DNA from: Acidipropionibacterium timonense | Lineage (GTDB): Bacteria > Actinomycetota > Actinomycetes > Propionibacteriales > Propionibacteriaceae | Assembly (NCBI RefSeq): GCF_900605005.1 | Contig: NZ_LR027558.1 | Location: forward strand, 1,291,674-1,355,673 | Direction of reading: 5' to 3' | DNA: 64,000 nucleotides | In this document: one piece after another, positions 27,143 to 36,220 of the stretch | Layout of the letters: every line of letters starts with the position of its first letter | Position numbering within the stretch: the stretch's first letter is position 1 | Program-made: the position numbers and the translations under genes | Notes under the pieces: generated by a model | Seen by the model: the letters and a program-made list of their open reading frames with translations, nothing else | What the model was told of the DNA's origin: nothing | The model's database searches: none

Positions 27143-29191
27143 TCACTCGCTGGCCGGTGAGGTCTTCGAGATGGTGTAGAGGAACTCGACGTTGGTCTGG
27201 GTCTTGCGCAGCTTCGACAGGACCATCTCGAGGGCCTGGGAGTCGTCGAGGCCCGAGAGCACACGACGCAGCTTCCACATGATGGCCGTCTCCTCGCGCG
27301 AGAGCAGCAGCTCCTCGCGTCGGGTGCTCGACGCGTCGACGTCGATGGCCGGGAAGAGCCGCTTGTTGGCGAACTCACGGCGCAGGCGCAACTCCATGTT
27401 GCCGGTGCCCTTGAACTCCTCGAAGATGACCTCGTCCATCTTGGAACCGGTCTCGACCAGCGCCGTGGCGAGAATCGTCAGCGACCCACCGTTCTCGATG
27501 TTGCGGGCCGCCCCGAAGAACTTTTTCGGTGGGTACAGGGCCGCCGAGTCGACACCGCCGGACAGGATCCGACCGGACGCCGGTGCGGCGAGGTTGTAGG
27601 CACGACCCAGGCGGGTGATGCCGTCGAGGAGGATGACGACGTCCTTGCCCAGTTCGACGAGTCTCTTGGCCCGCTCGATGGCCAGTTCCGCGACCTGGGT
27701 GTGGTCGTCGGCCGGACGGTCGAAGGTCGAGGCGATGACCTCGCCGGAGACCGTGCGCTGGAAATCGGTGACCTCCTCGGGTCGCTCGTCGACGAGGACG
27801 ACCATGAGGTGGACCTCGGGGTTGTTCGTCGTGATCGAGTTGGCGATCGACTGCATGATCATCGTCTTGCCGGCCTTGGGCGGCGAGACGATGAGTCCAC
27901 GCTGGCCCTTGCCGATGGGGCTCACCAGATCGATGATGCGGCCGGTCATGTTCTTGGGATCGGTCTCCAGGCGCAGCCGCTCCTGGGGGTAGAGCGGGGT
28001 GAGCTTGGAGAAATCCGGGCGCTGCTTCATGAGTTCCGGATCGGCCCCGTTGACGGTCTCCACCCGCGCCAGGGGGGCGAACTTCTCGCGTCGCTCCCCC
28101 TCGCGGTGGGCCCTCATCTGGCCGACGATGACGTCGCCCTTGCGCAATCCGTACTTGCGGACCGTCGACATCGACACGTAGGCGTCGTTGGCGCCGGGCA
28201 GGTACCCCGAGGTACGGACGAAGGCGTACTGGTCGCGGATGTCGAGGATGCCCGAGCAGGGCACGAGGACGTCGTCCTCACGCACGTTGGGCTCGGTGTC
28301 GGACCCGAACCGGTCGTTGCCGCGCTTGTTGCGTCGACCCTGGCGGTCACGCTGACGGCGTCGACGCGAGCGACGTCCGCCGAACTCGTCGTCCTCGCGG
28401 CGCGACAGATCGAGGTCCTCCTCACGCTGCTCCTCGCCGTGGCGGGCCGACGACTCGGTGTCGACCCGCTCCCCCCGGGCCCGCGCATCGTGGGCGCGGC
28501 CGGCCAGGGCGTCGAGTCGGGCGCCGACCTCGTCGCTCACGTCGGAGACCTCCTCGGTCCCGGCGGGACGACGTCGATCGGGGTCCTGGGTCGTCGGGCG
28601 TGCCCCACGCTGCCGGCGGGAGCGGCCGTCGCGGCGATCCCGCGCGGCCTGTCCGGAGTCGGTCGAATCGGAGTCGGAGGCCCGAGCGGCGTCGGCACGG
28701 GTGTTCTGGCCGCGGGACGCCCCGGCCTCATGGGCAGGGGCCGCCGCCTCGAGGAGGGCGGCCACCGACTGCTCGGTGTCCTCCCGTTGGCTGCGGGGAG
28801 CCCGCCGCCGCTCCACCGTGGAGCGGTCGACGTCGGGCCGGTCACTGCTGGGGCCGTCCGTGGTCGGCCGACCGGAGGCCGGACGCTCGGATCGGGCGGC
28901 GCGACGGCGCCCGCGGGTCGCGCCTTCGGGTGTCGCCGGCTCGGACGTCGGTCCCTCCGCGGGTGACGCCACGGCGGGCGCGGCCACCTCGCGCGCCGGC
29001 CGGGTCGAGCGGGCTGCAGGTCGGGTGGAGTCCTCGGGCCATCCTCCGGCGCGAATGGCGCCGACGAGGTCGGCCTTGCGCATCTGACGGGCACCCTTGA
29101 TGCCCATCTGGACGCCGATGGAACGGAGCTCGGGCAGGAGCTTGGCCGACAGATCGGTCGACGATCCGCCGGGCAGGGGGGTCTGAGTCAC
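27143..29191 (-). CDS. rho: transcription termination factor Rho
   Basis: A 682-residue RNA-dependent ATPase that ends transcription at Rho-dependent sites. The N-terminal SAP-like region (LSAKLLPELRSIGVQMGIKG) is followed by about 200 residues of Arg/Ser/Glu/Asp-rich low-complexity sequence, an insertion typical of actinobacterial Rho. The RNA-binding cold-shock-like domain starts near residue 290 (GILDIRDQYAFVRTSGYLPG). Walker A is VSPPKAGKTMIMQS near 445, and Walker B lies in LGKDVVILLDGITRLGRAYN near 530. Start GTG 29191 follows AAGGGACACAC. The gene has a leader of about 210 bases from a TATAGT box, room for autoregulation. Confidence 0.97.
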   Translation of the reverse strand: MTQTPLPGGSSTDLSAKLLPELRSIGVQMGIKGARQMRKADLVGAIRAGGWPEDSTRPAARSTRPAREVAAPAVASPAEGPTSEPATPEGATRGRRRAARSERPASGRPTTDGPSSDRPDVDRSTVERRRAPRSQREDTEQSVAALLEAAAPAHEAGASRGQNTRADAARASDSDSTDSGQAARDRRDGRSRRQRGARPTTQDPDRRRPAGTEEVSDVSDEVGARLDALAGRAHDARARGERVDTESSARHGEEQREEDLDLSRREDDEFGGRRSRRRRQRDRQGRRNKRGNDRFGSDTEPNVREDDVLVPCSGILDIRDQYAFVRTSGYLPGANDAYVSMSTVRKYGLRKGDVIVGQMRAHREGERREKFAPLARVETVNGADPELMKQRPDFSKLTPLYPQERLRLETDPKNMTGRIIDLVSPIGKGQRGLIVSPPKAGKTMIMQSIANSITTNNPEVHLMVVLVDERPEEVTDFQRTVSGEVIASTFDRPADDHTQVAELAIERAKRLVELGKDVVILLDGITRLGRAYNLAAPASGRILSGGVDSAALYPPKKFFGAARNIENGGSLTILATALVETGSKMDEVIFEEFKGTGNMELRLRREFANKRLFPAIDVDASSTRREELLLSREETAIMWKLRRVLSGLDDSQALEMVLSKLRKTQTNVEFLYTISKTSPASE

Positions 29192-29412
29192 GTGTGTCCC
29201 TTCGAACTGCCTCGCCGTGACCACCGTGGGCCCGGGAGGCGGGAGTGGGTGGGACCGCGCCGGTCGTCCCGACCGGCCGTCGTCCCGAGGGGCCATCACC
29301 ATCCGGCACGCGGTGTCGGCTCGTCCGGGCGCAACCCGTCGGCGCTGGAACGCAGGCCGCGACGGCACGGGAAGGAGGGTGATGGGGACGCGACAACTGC
29401 GCGTCAGGAGAC

Positions 29413-29418
29413 ACTATA
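29413..29418 (-). promoter_or_regulatory. -10 box of the rho promoter
   Basis: TATAGT on the minus strand is the best -10 hexamer in this region. It lies 222 bases before the rho GTG, which implies a long 5' leader. No convincing -35 is seen. Confidence 0.5.
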
Positions 29419-29492
29419 GCGCGCCGGCGGCCGGACCCCACAGCCACACCCGTCGACGAGCCGCGGCCTGGCGCGGGGCCCGGTCCCCCGTG

Positions 29493-29562
29493 GACCCGGC
29501 AGAGTCGACCCGGCAGAGTCGACGCGCCAGAATCGACCCGGCGGGGTCAACGCGGCACGGTC
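29493..29562 (+). repeat. five 14-base tandem repeats upstream of rho
   Basis: Units of the form GACCCGGCAGAGTC start at 29493, 29507, 29521, 29535 and 29549 with increasing divergence. They lie between the thrB stop and the rho promoter and could contribute to the -35 side. Confidence 0.7.
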
Positions 29563-29587
29563 ACCACGACGCCGTCCGTCGAGACGG

Positions 29588-30505
29588 TCAGTTCGGCACG
29601 CTCAGCTCGACACCGCCGCCGAGGGTGAGGTCGGTGACCCGGAAGGCGCTGACGTCGACGTCCTCGCCCCCGCGCAGCTGCTCGGGAGTGCCGATCGCCA
29701 GCACCGTCGATCCGGCACCAGAGATGACCGCCGGAACCCCACGGCCGCGCAGGTCGTCGATGAGCGACGCCGACTCGGGCATGAGCGAACGGCGATAGGG
29801 CTGGTGGATCCAGTCGCGGGTGGCCTCGAAGAGATGGTCGGGCGAGCTCGTCAGTGCGGTGACGAAGAGGGACGCCGCGAGAACCTGCTTGACGGCGTGC
29901 CGGCGCGGGATCGACTCGGGCAGCACGTGCCGGGCCAGAGCCGTCGGCACCTGACGATCCGGCACGTAGGTCCGCATCCGGATGGACGGGTCGACCTCCA
30001 ACGGCAGGTGGTGGACGCCGTCCTCGGCCACCCAGGCCAGCTGCGCCCCACCGAGGATGGCCGGGGCGGCGTTGTCGGGGTGACCCTCGATCCCCGCCGC
30101 CATGGTGAGCAGGACGTCACGGTCGAGGGGCTCGCCGGGTCGGGCCAGGGCCCAGGCCAGGGCCAGTCCGGCGACGACGGCCGCCGCCGAGGAACCCAGC
30201 CCCCGCGACTGGGGGATCCGGTTGTGCGCGGTCAGGTGCACGGCGACATCGGGCTGCGGGTGGCCCAGGTCGACCAGTCCCTGCCTCAGCGTCGCCAGGA
30301 CGAGGTGCGACTCGTCCCTGGGGACGGTGTGCTCCCCCTCCCCGGTGACGTCGATCCGCACCCCGTGCCCGGGCGCGGTCTCGACGCTGACCTCGTCCCA
30401 CAGGTCGAGGGCCAGTCCGACGCAGTCGAATCCCGGGCCGACATTGGCCGAGGTCGCCGGCACGCGCACCGAGGCGCTCGCACCGATCGGCGTCCCAGCG
30501 CCCAT
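29588..30505 (-). CDS. thrB: homoserine kinase
   Basis: A 305-residue GHMP-family kinase that phosphorylates homoserine for threonine synthesis. The N-terminal VPATSANVGPGFDCVGLAL is the GHMP motif 1 region. The ATP-binding loop NRIPQSRGLGSSAAAVVAGL lies near residues 92-111, and GAGSTVLAIGTPEQ near 270 is motif 3. Start ATG 30505 follows GGGGAGACGTC; a GTG at 30520 is in frame but starts inside the spacing of the upstream stop. It is the last gene of lysA-hom-thrC-thrB, the standard actinobacterial order before rho. Confidence 0.95.
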   Translation of the reverse strand: MGAGTPIGASASVRVPATSANVGPGFDCVGLALDLWDEVSVETAPGHGVRIDVTGEGEHTVPRDESHLVLATLRQGLVDLGHPQPDVAVHLTAHNRIPQSRGLGSSAAAVVAGLALAWALARPGEPLDRDVLLTMAAGIEGHPDNAAPAILGGAQLAWVAEDGVHHLPLEVDPSIRMRTYVPDRQVPTALARHVLPESIPRRHAVKQVLAASLFVTALTSSPDHLFEATRDWIHQPYRRSLMPESASLIDDLRGRGVPAVISGAGSTVLAIGTPEQLRGGEDVDVSAFRVTDLTLGGGVELSVPN

Positions 30506-30516
30506 GACGTCTCCCC

Positions 30517-31587
30517 TCACTCGTGCAGCCCGAGCACCGCGGCCACCCGGTCGGTCGAGGCCTCGACCGCCTCGGTCGACAGGGTCGTCCGGCTCAGCGC
30601 GGTGTCGATGTCCTTGAGACCGTTGCCGGTGACGGTGATGACGATCCGCTGCCCGGCGTCGAGGCGACCGGCGTCCTTGAGGGCCAGCAGACCGGCCACC
30701 CCGGCAGCGGACGCCGGTTCGACGAAGATCCCCTCGCGTCCGGCCAGGAAGGCCTGGGCGTCGAGGATCTGCTCGTCGGTGACGGCCTCGATGAGCCCAC
30801 CGGAGCTGTCGCGCGCAGCCAGCGCCTTGTCCCCGGACGCCGGCCGACCGATCCTGATGGCGGTGGCGACGGTCTCGGGGTTCTCGACGTCGTGACCGAG
30901 CACGAGCGGAGCCGCTCCGGCCGCCTGGAAGCCGAACATCCTCGGGGTGTGGGTCGCGGGCCCGTCGGCGGCGTACTCCTGGTAACCCTTCCAGTACGCC
31001 GTGATGTTGCCGGCGTTGCCCACCGGCAGGGCATGGATGTCGGGGGCGTCACCGAGGGCGTCGACGATCTCGAAGGAGGCCGACTTCTGGCCCTCGATCC
31101 GGTACGGGTTGACCGAGTTCACCAGGGACACCGGGAAGTGGTCGGCCAGCTCCCGCGCGATGGTGAGGCAGTCGTCGAAGTTGCCGAGGACCTGGATGAT
31201 CCGCCCACCGTGGACGACGGCCTGGGCCAACTTGCCGGCGGCGATCTTGCCCTGGGGCAGGAGCACCACCGGGGTGAGCCCGGCCCGCGTCGCGTAGGCC
31301 GCGGCCGAGGCCGAGGTGTTGCCGGTCGACGCGCAGACGACGGCCTTCGACCCGTCGGCCAGGGCCTTCGACATGGCCATCGTCATACCGCGGTCCTTGA
31401 AGGAGCCGGTGGGGTTGGCCCCCTCGACCTTGACGAAGACCTCGGCATCGAGACGGGCCCCCAGCACCGGGGCCGGCACGAGCGGCGTCGACCCCTCCCC
31501 CAGGGTGACGACCCGGTCGATGCCCTCCATGGGCATCCGGTCGCGGTACCTCTCGATGATGCCGAAGGGCTGGGCGGGAGTCGTCAT
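30517..31587 (-). CDS. thrC: threonine synthase
   Basis: A 356-residue PLP enzyme converting phosphohomoserine to threonine. The PLP lysine is in [15 protein letters not shown] near residue 63. [19 protein letters not shown] follows, and the phosphate-binding glycine loop [15 protein letters not shown] lies near 190. The short form without the long N-terminal domain is usual in actinobacteria. The start ATG at 31587 is one base after the hom stop codon. It continues directly to thrB with an 11-base gap. Confidence 0.96.
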   Translation of the reverse strand: MTTPAQPFGIIERYRDRMPMEGIDRVVTLGEGSTPLVPAPVLGARLDAEVFVKVEGANPTGSFKDRGMTMAMSKALADGSKAVVCASTGNTSASAAAYATRAGLTPVVLLPQGKIAAGKLAQAVVHGGRIIQVLGNFDDCLTIARELADHFPVSLVNSVNPYRIEGQKSASFEIVDALGDAPDIHALPVGNAGNITAYWKGYQEYAADGPATHTPRMFGFQAAGAAPLVLGHDVENPETVATAIRIGRPASGDKALAARDSSGGLIEAVTDEQILDAQAFLAGREGIFVEPASAAGVAGLLALKDAGRLDAGQRIVITVTGNGLKDIDTALSRTTLSTEAVEASTDRVAAVLGLHE

Positions 31588-31588
31588 G

Positions 31589-32929
31589 TCACATGCCTTC
31601 CACTCGGATGACGCGGGGAGCCGCATTGACGGCCTTGGACTGGGTGAGTTCGGCCACGCACGCCTCGACGTCGGACTCGCGGGCCTCGTGGGTGAGGATC
31701 TTGAGGGTCGCCGACCATCCGTCGGCCTTGTCGGCCCCCTCGATGGCCGACTGTTGGACGGTCTGCAGGGAGACCTCGTGGTGGGCGAAGATCGTCGCCA
31801 CCGCGGCCAGGACGCCGGGTTCGTCACGCACCTGGATGCGGATCTGGAACCTGGTGCGCACGTCGTCCATGGGGAGGATGGGGTACTCGTCGAAGACGGC
31901 CTGGGGCGGCCCGGCGACCCCACGCACCGAGTTGCGTGCCACTGTGACGAGGTCGCCCATGACCGCCGACGCGGTGGGCGAACCGCCGGCTCCGGGACCG
32001 AGGAACATGAGATGCCCGGCCTCCCGGGCCTCGACGAAGACGGCGTTGAAGGCCCCCGAGACGCTGCCCAGGGGGTGCGACACGGGCACCAGCGCCGGGT
32101 GCACCCGGGCCACGATGCCGTCCTTGCCCGCCTGACAGACGGCCAGCAGCTTGATGACGCAGTCCATGTCGCGGGCGGCCTCGATGTCGTCGGGAGTGAT
32201 CCCGGTGATCCCCTCCCGGTACACTTGGTCGCCGCGCATCCGGGTGTGGAAGGCCAGCGAGGCCAGCAGGGCCGCCTTGGCGGCGGCGTCATAGCCCTCG
32301 ACGTCGGCGGTCGGGTCGGCCTCGGCGAACCCGCGGGCCTGGGCATCGGCCAGGGCGGCCTCGAAGCTCGCGCCGGTCGTCGTCATCTGGTCGAGGATGA
32401 AGTTCGTCGTCCCGTTGACGATGCCCATGACCCGGGTCACCTGGTCGCCGACGAGCGACTCGCGCAGTGGCCGGACGATGGGGATGGCCCCGGCCACGGC
32501 CGCCTCGTAGTAGAGGTCGACGCCGTGCGCCTCGGCAGCCTTGTTGAGCTCGTCCCCGTAGGCGGCCAGCAGCGCCTTGTTCGCGGTGACGACCGAGTGG
32601 CCGTGCTCGAGGGCGGCCAGGAGGAGCGTGCGGGCGGGGTCGATGCCGCCGATGAGCTCGATGACGATGTCGATGTCGTCGCGGGTCACCAGCGCCATGG
32701 GGTCGTCGGTGAAGAGCCTGGAGTCGAGCCCGTGTCGGGGACGTCCCACATGAGCGACGGCGATCCCGGCCAGCTCGACCGGGCGTCCGACCCGGGCGAC
32801 GATGTCGTCGGGCCGGGTGAGGATCATCCGGGCCACCTGGGAGCCGACGACGCCGCACCCGAGCAGGGCGACGCGCAGCGGCTCCCTCGTGCTCGAGGGG
32901 GCGGCCGGATCGGGACGTGTCGTGGTCAT
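31589..32929 (-). CDS. hom: homoserine dehydrogenase with C-terminal ACT domain
   Basis: A 446-residue enzyme reducing aspartate semialdehyde to homoserine. The NAD(P)-binding loop is [17 protein letters not shown] at about residues 19-35. The catalytic segment around [17 protein letters not shown] and [13 protein letters not shown] follows. [14 protein letters not shown] and [28 protein letters not shown] (near 185-230) are strongly conserved. An ACT domain from about residue 362 gives threonine feedback control. It is not fused to aspartokinase. It overlaps the lysA stop by ATGA. Confidence 0.96.
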   Translation of the reverse strand: MTTTRPDPAAPSSTREPLRVALLGCGVVGSQVARMILTRPDDIVARVGRPVELAGIAVAHVGRPRHGLDSRLFTDDPMALVTRDDIDIVIELIGGIDPARTLLLAALEHGHSVVTANKALLAAYGDELNKAAEAHGVDLYYEAAVAGAIPIVRPLRESLVGDQVTRVMGIVNGTTNFILDQMTTTGASFEAALADAQARGFAEADPTADVEGYDAAAKAALLASLAFHTRMRGDQVYREGITGITPDDIEAARDMDCVIKLLAVCQAGKDGIVARVHPALVPVSHPLGSVSGAFNAVFVEAREAGHLMFLGPGAGGSPTASAVMGDLVTVARNSVRGVAGPPQAVFDEYPILPMDDVRTRFQIRIQVRDEPGVLAAVATIFAHHEVSLQTVQQSAIEGADKADGWSATLKILTHEARESDVEACVAELTQSKAVNAAPRVIRVEGM

Positions 32930-34371
32930 CGGTGCTCCTCGGGGTTCAGGGCGACGACGTCACCGCGGATCGGTCCGTCGTCGAGGGCGAGCAGGTCCTC
33001 CACGGTCTCACGGCGCAGCAGCGTCGTGTGCGCCCCGTCACGGACCGAGACGACCGGCGGACGTGGGACGTGGTTGTAGTTGCTGGCCATGGACCGGGAG
33101 TAGGCCCCGGAGGCCGGCACCGCGACGAGATCACCGGGGGCGATGTCGGCGGGCAGGTAGACGTCGCGCACGAGGATGTCGCCGCCCTCACAGTGCTTGC
33201 CGACGACCCGGCACAGCGACGCCGGCTCCCGGGACACCCGGTTGGCCAGGACCGCCGAGTACTCAGCGGCGTAGAGGGCCGGACGAATGTTGTCGCTCAT
33301 GCCGCCGTCGACCGAGACGTAGACCCGCTGGGACCCGCCGTCGAGGTCGACCGGCTTGACGGTGCCGACGGTGTAGAGCGCCAGGGTCGTCGGGCCGACG
33401 ATGGCCCGACCCGGCTCGATCGACAGGTGTGGCACGGGCAGACCGCGCGCATGGGACTCGGTCGCGACGATGTCGTCGAGGTCGGCGGCCAGGGCGGCCG
33501 GTGTGGCCGGGGAGTCCTGACGGGTGTACGCGATGCCGAACCCACCACCGAGGTCGAGTTCGGGCAGGACCGCGCCCGTCGCCTGGCGGAACTGCGCCAT
33601 GAGCTTGGTCGTGCGACGGGCGGCCACCTCGAACCCACCGGTGTCGAAGATCTGCGAGCCGATGTGCGAGTGGATGCCGAGGAGGTCGATGAGCGCGCTG
33701 GAGTGGCAGCGCACCAGGGCCACCATCGCGGCACCGTTGGCGATGGAGAAGCCGAACTTCTGGTCCTCGTGGGCGGTGGCGATGTACTCGTGGGTGTGCG
33801 CCTCGACCCCCGGCGTGACCCGGACCATGACCCGCGCCCGGACGTCGAGCTCGCGGCACAGGGTCTCGATCCGGTCGATCTCGTCGAGGGAGTCGACGAT
33901 GATCCGTCCCACCCCCGACCGCAGGGCCAGGGCGAGCTCGTCGACCGACTTGTTGTTGCCGTGCATCCCGATCCGCGCCGGGTCCATGCCGCCCTGCAGG
34001 GCGGTGAGCAGCTCCCCGGCGGTGCACACGTCGAGGCACAGACCCAGGTCCTGCACCCAGGCGGCGATGGTCCGGGTGAGGAAGGCCTTGCCGGCGTAGT
34101 AGACGTCCCATCCGGCGAAGGCGTCCCGGAAGGCGCCGGCCCGCTGACGGAAGTCCTCCTCGTCCAGGACGTACGCCGCGGTGCCGACCCGGTCGGCGAG
34201 GGTGCGGACGTCCACCCCGCCGACCTCGATGGCCCCGTCGGGCCCACGACGGACCGTCGCGCTCCACAGCCGTGGGTGGAGGGCGTTGACGTCGGTGGGG
34301 ACGGTGAGCCACTGCGGCCCGGGGGCGGCGACGTCGGCATGGACCGACCCAGCCACGTGCATGTGCGTCAT
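32926..34371 (-). CDS. lysA: diaminopimelate decarboxylase
   Basis: A 481-residue PLP enzyme making lysine from meso-diaminopimelate. The PLP Lys is in VYYAGKAFLTRTIAAW near residue 95. HSHIGSQIFD near 230, the glycine loop DLGGGFGIAYT near 275 and EPGRAIVGPTTLALY near 320 are conserved. VVGKHCEGGDILVRDVYLP near 390 includes the active-site Cys-Glu pair. ATG 34371 was chosen; a CAGGGT box lies six bases ahead, consistent with a leaderless start for this four-gene operon. The frame extended upstream overlaps the tRNA gene and is not used. Confidence 0.96.
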   Translation of the reverse strand: MTHMHVAGSVHADVAAPGPQWLTVPTDVNALHPRLWSATVRRGPDGAIEVGGVDVRTLADRVGTAAYVLDEEDFRQRAGAFRDAFAGWDVYYAGKAFLTRTIAAWVQDLGLCLDVCTAGELLTALQGGMDPARIGMHGNNKSVDELALALRSGVGRIIVDSLDEIDRIETLCRELDVRARVMVRVTPGVEAHTHEYIATAHEDQKFGFSIANGAAMVALVRCHSSALIDLLGIHSHIGSQIFDTGGFEVAARRTTKLMAQFRQATGAVLPELDLGGGFGIAYTRQDSPATPAALAADLDDIVATESHARGLPVPHLSIEPGRAIVGPTTLALYTVGTVKPVDLDGGSQRVYVSVDGGMSDNIRPALYAAEYSAVLANRVSREPASLCRVVGKHCEGGDILVRDVYLPADIAPGDLVAVPASGAYSRSMASNYNHVPRPPVVSVRDGAHTTLLRRETVEDLLALDDGPIRGDVVALNPEEHR

Positions 34372-34496
34372 GGCCCCACCCTGCCAGACCCGCGGTTCCC
34401 TCCTCGGCCGCGTCCGGCACCCGACACGTCGGCGGTCCTCACCGACCGGCCGACTGGGACCGACCCGCCCGAGTGGGCAACATCGTCCAAGTGCGG

Positions 34497-34502
34497 TAGA
34501 GT
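34497..34502 (+). promoter_or_regulatory. -10 box of the tRNA-Arg gene
   Basis: TAGAGT lies 31 bases before the mature tRNA 5' end. No clear -35 is seen. Confidence 0.35.
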
Positions 34503-34533
34503 CGGTCAACGCGGTCCGGGTGACGCCCGGCCG

Positions 34534-34605
34534 GCCCCCATAGCTCAGTGGATAGAGCACCGCCCTCCGGAGGCGGGAGCCGAGGTTCGAGTCCTCGTGG
34601 GGGCG
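34534..34605 (+). tRNA. tRNA-Arg (anticodon CCG)
   Basis: A full cloverleaf: acceptor GCCCCCA pairs with TGGGGGC; the D arm GCTC/GAGC encloses AGTGGATA; the anticodon stem CCGCC/GGCGG encloses CTCCGGA, giving anticodon CCG for the codon CGG. The T arm CGAGG/CCTCG encloses TTCGAGT. The discriminator is G, and CCA is not encoded. It lies upstream of the GT87-like gene and divergent from lysA, where mycobacteria have argS. Confidence 0.95.
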
Positions 34606-34668
34606 CCCTTCCTCACGCCGGACGCACGCCGTCCGTGTCCAGCCGCCGGGCCCTTCTCCTCCATCGGC

Positions 34669-34674
34669 TAGGGT
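34669..34674 (+). promoter_or_regulatory. -10 box of the GT87-like gene (leaderless)
   Basis: TAGGGT lies seven bases before GTG 34682, with no Shine-Dalgarno between. Confidence 0.5.
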
Positions 34675-34681
34675 TGCCGCC

Positions 34682-35965
34682 GTGCCAGTTGATCCCGCCG
34701 TCAGTTCCCGCGCGAGGTTCCTCGAGGCGGCGGCCATGATCGCCCTGTGGGTGCTCACGAGGATGCTCATGCTGCGCATCTTCACCCTGCCCAATTCCAA
34801 CTACATCACCGGCGACGTCCGGTACTACCACGCCTGGCTCACCATGGGGACCGACGACGCCCACACCCTCTTCGAGTACCCGGTCCCGGTCCTCTGGGGT
34901 CTTCGGCTGCTCGCCTGGATGTCGGGCGGGTCGATCTCCTACTTCACGGCCCTCTTCGCCGTCACCATGCTCGCCCTCGACGCCCTCATGGCCCTGTGCC
35001 TGTGGCGGTCCGGCCACCGTGCCGGGACCCTGTGGTGGATCCTCTTCGTCCTGGCCCTGGGCCCGCTCATGTGGTTCCGTTTCGACATGGTGCCGGCCGT
35101 GTGCATGGGTCTGGCGGCGCTGTGGTTCCGGCGTCACCCGGCTGCCAGCGGAGCCGCGATCGCCGTGGGAGCGGCGGTGAAGCTGTGGCCTGCGCTGCTC
35201 ATCCTGCCGATGATCGGACGACGTCGGGCGGCCCTGCGCAGACTGGCCGCCTTCGGCGTCACCGGCGGTGCGTTGGGCATCGCTTCCCTCGTCGAGACCG
35301 GCTGGGCGCGCACCGTCTCGCCCCTCACCTGGCAGTCCGACCGTGGACTGCAGATCGAGTCGGTCGTCGCCCTGGTACCGATGATCCATCGCGCCGGGCA
35401 CCCCGACGGCTCCTGGGTCGTCGCCATGAGCCGGTACAACGCCTTCGAGGTGACGGGGCCGGGGGTGGAGACCTGGCTGGGCCTGTCCAGCGTGCTCATG
35501 GGACTGGCCGTGGCCCTGGCCGTGGGCCTGGGCGTCATCGCCTGGCTGCGCAACGGGCTCGACCAGCGCACCGCCGTGCTCGGTGCGGTCGTCATCGCCG
35601 GGGCCCTCATCGTCGCCAACAAGACCCTGTCACCGCAGTACTTCATCTGGTGGGGCGCTCCCGTGGCAGCCCTCATCGATCACTTCTCGGCGGAGAACTC
35701 GACCGACGGCACCGACGACCGCCTAGTCCGCATCCTCGGATGGGCCACCGCCGCCCTGCTCCTCGTCACCGGTTTCCTCACCCAGTCCGTCTACCCCCTG
35801 AGCTACTCGAAGATCCTGTCGACCCCCCCCGGCACCTCCTGGGCCACCTGGCTGCTCGTGACCCGCAACGTCGTGGCCGTCGTCACCTTCCTCGTCGCCG
35901 TCGCGGCCCTCGTGGCTTCCTTGAGGCTGCACCGGAGGGCCCAGCCGACGATCACTGCCCCCTGA
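34682..35965 (+). CDS. GT87-like polyprenol-linked glycosyltransferase, membrane protein
   Basis: A 427-residue polytopic membrane protein with about nine to ten helices. An early periplasmic loop contains NYITGDVRYYHAWLTM and FEYPVPVLWGLRLLAW; acidic residues of this kind in the first loop are typical of GT-C fold glycosyltransferases. PLMWFRFDMVPAVCMGLAALWFRR and KLWPALLILPMIGRRR match the DUF2029/GT87 pattern of mycobacterial mannosyltransferases acting on lipid-linked mannans. The donor would be polyprenyl-phosphate mannose or a similar sugar; this is inference. It is a single leaderless gene after the tRNA. Confidence 0.75.
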   Translation: MPVDPAVSSRARFLEAAAMIALWVLTRMLMLRIFTLPNSNYITGDVRYYHAWLTMGTDDAHTLFEYPVPVLWGLRLLAWMSGGSISYFTALFAVTMLALDALMALCLWRSGHRAGTLWWILFVLALGPLMWFRFDMVPAVCMGLAALWFRRHPAASGAAIAVGAAVKLWPALLILPMIGRRRAALRRLAAFGVTGGALGIASLVETGWARTVSPLTWQSDRGLQIESVVALVPMIHRAGHPDGSWVVAMSRYNAFEVTGPGVETWLGLSSVLMGLAVALAVGLGVIAWLRNGLDQRTAVLGAVVIAGALIVANKTLSPQYFIWWGAPVAALIDHFSAENSTDGTDDRLVRILGWATAALLLVTGFLTQSVYPLSYSKILSTPPGTSWATWLLVTRNVVAVVTFLVAVAALVASLRLHRRAQPTITAP

Positions 35966-35991
35966 CGGCGACACCGCCCCCGACGATTGGC

Positions 35992-36007
35992 TGTGAGACA
36001 TGTCACA
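35992..36007 (+). promoter_or_regulatory. CRP/GlxR-like operator upstream of kgd
   Basis: TGTGAGACATGTCACA is a perfect TGTGA-N6-TCACA site. It lies between the GT87-like gene stop and kgd, 214 bases before the kgd start and about 105 bases before a TAGCAT box. Confidence 0.7.
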
Positions 36008-36110
36008 TGCCAAGATGGTTCCCGGAGTCGACGCCCTCGCCGTGGAGCCTCCTGTCCCGACCCGCGGACGTCGATCCCTCGAGGACTTGGGAACCGTCCC
36101 TCCTCCCCGA

Positions 36111-36116
36111 TAGCAT
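36111..36116 (+). promoter_or_regulatory. possible -10 box of kgd
   Basis: TAGCAT in GATAGCATCAGC would give a leader of about 100 bases before GTG 36221. Confidence 0.35.
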
Positions 36117-36220
36117 CAGCGACAACGAAGGGTCCCCGGACCATTCCGGGCCCAAGAGCAACGACGCTTCGGCGGGCGGACGAGCCTGCCAGGGCAACCC
36201 GATCACCAGGGAAGAAGGCA

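Noticed and set aside
29191..29412. Riboswitch in the long rho leader
   Set aside because: No conserved riboswitch core was recognised; Rho autoregulation through a long unstructured leader is a simpler explanation.
34606..34668. Integrase attachment site at tRNA-Arg
   Set aside because: No repeat of the tRNA 3' end, integrase or foreign island follows; the downstream genes are ordinary chromosomal genes.
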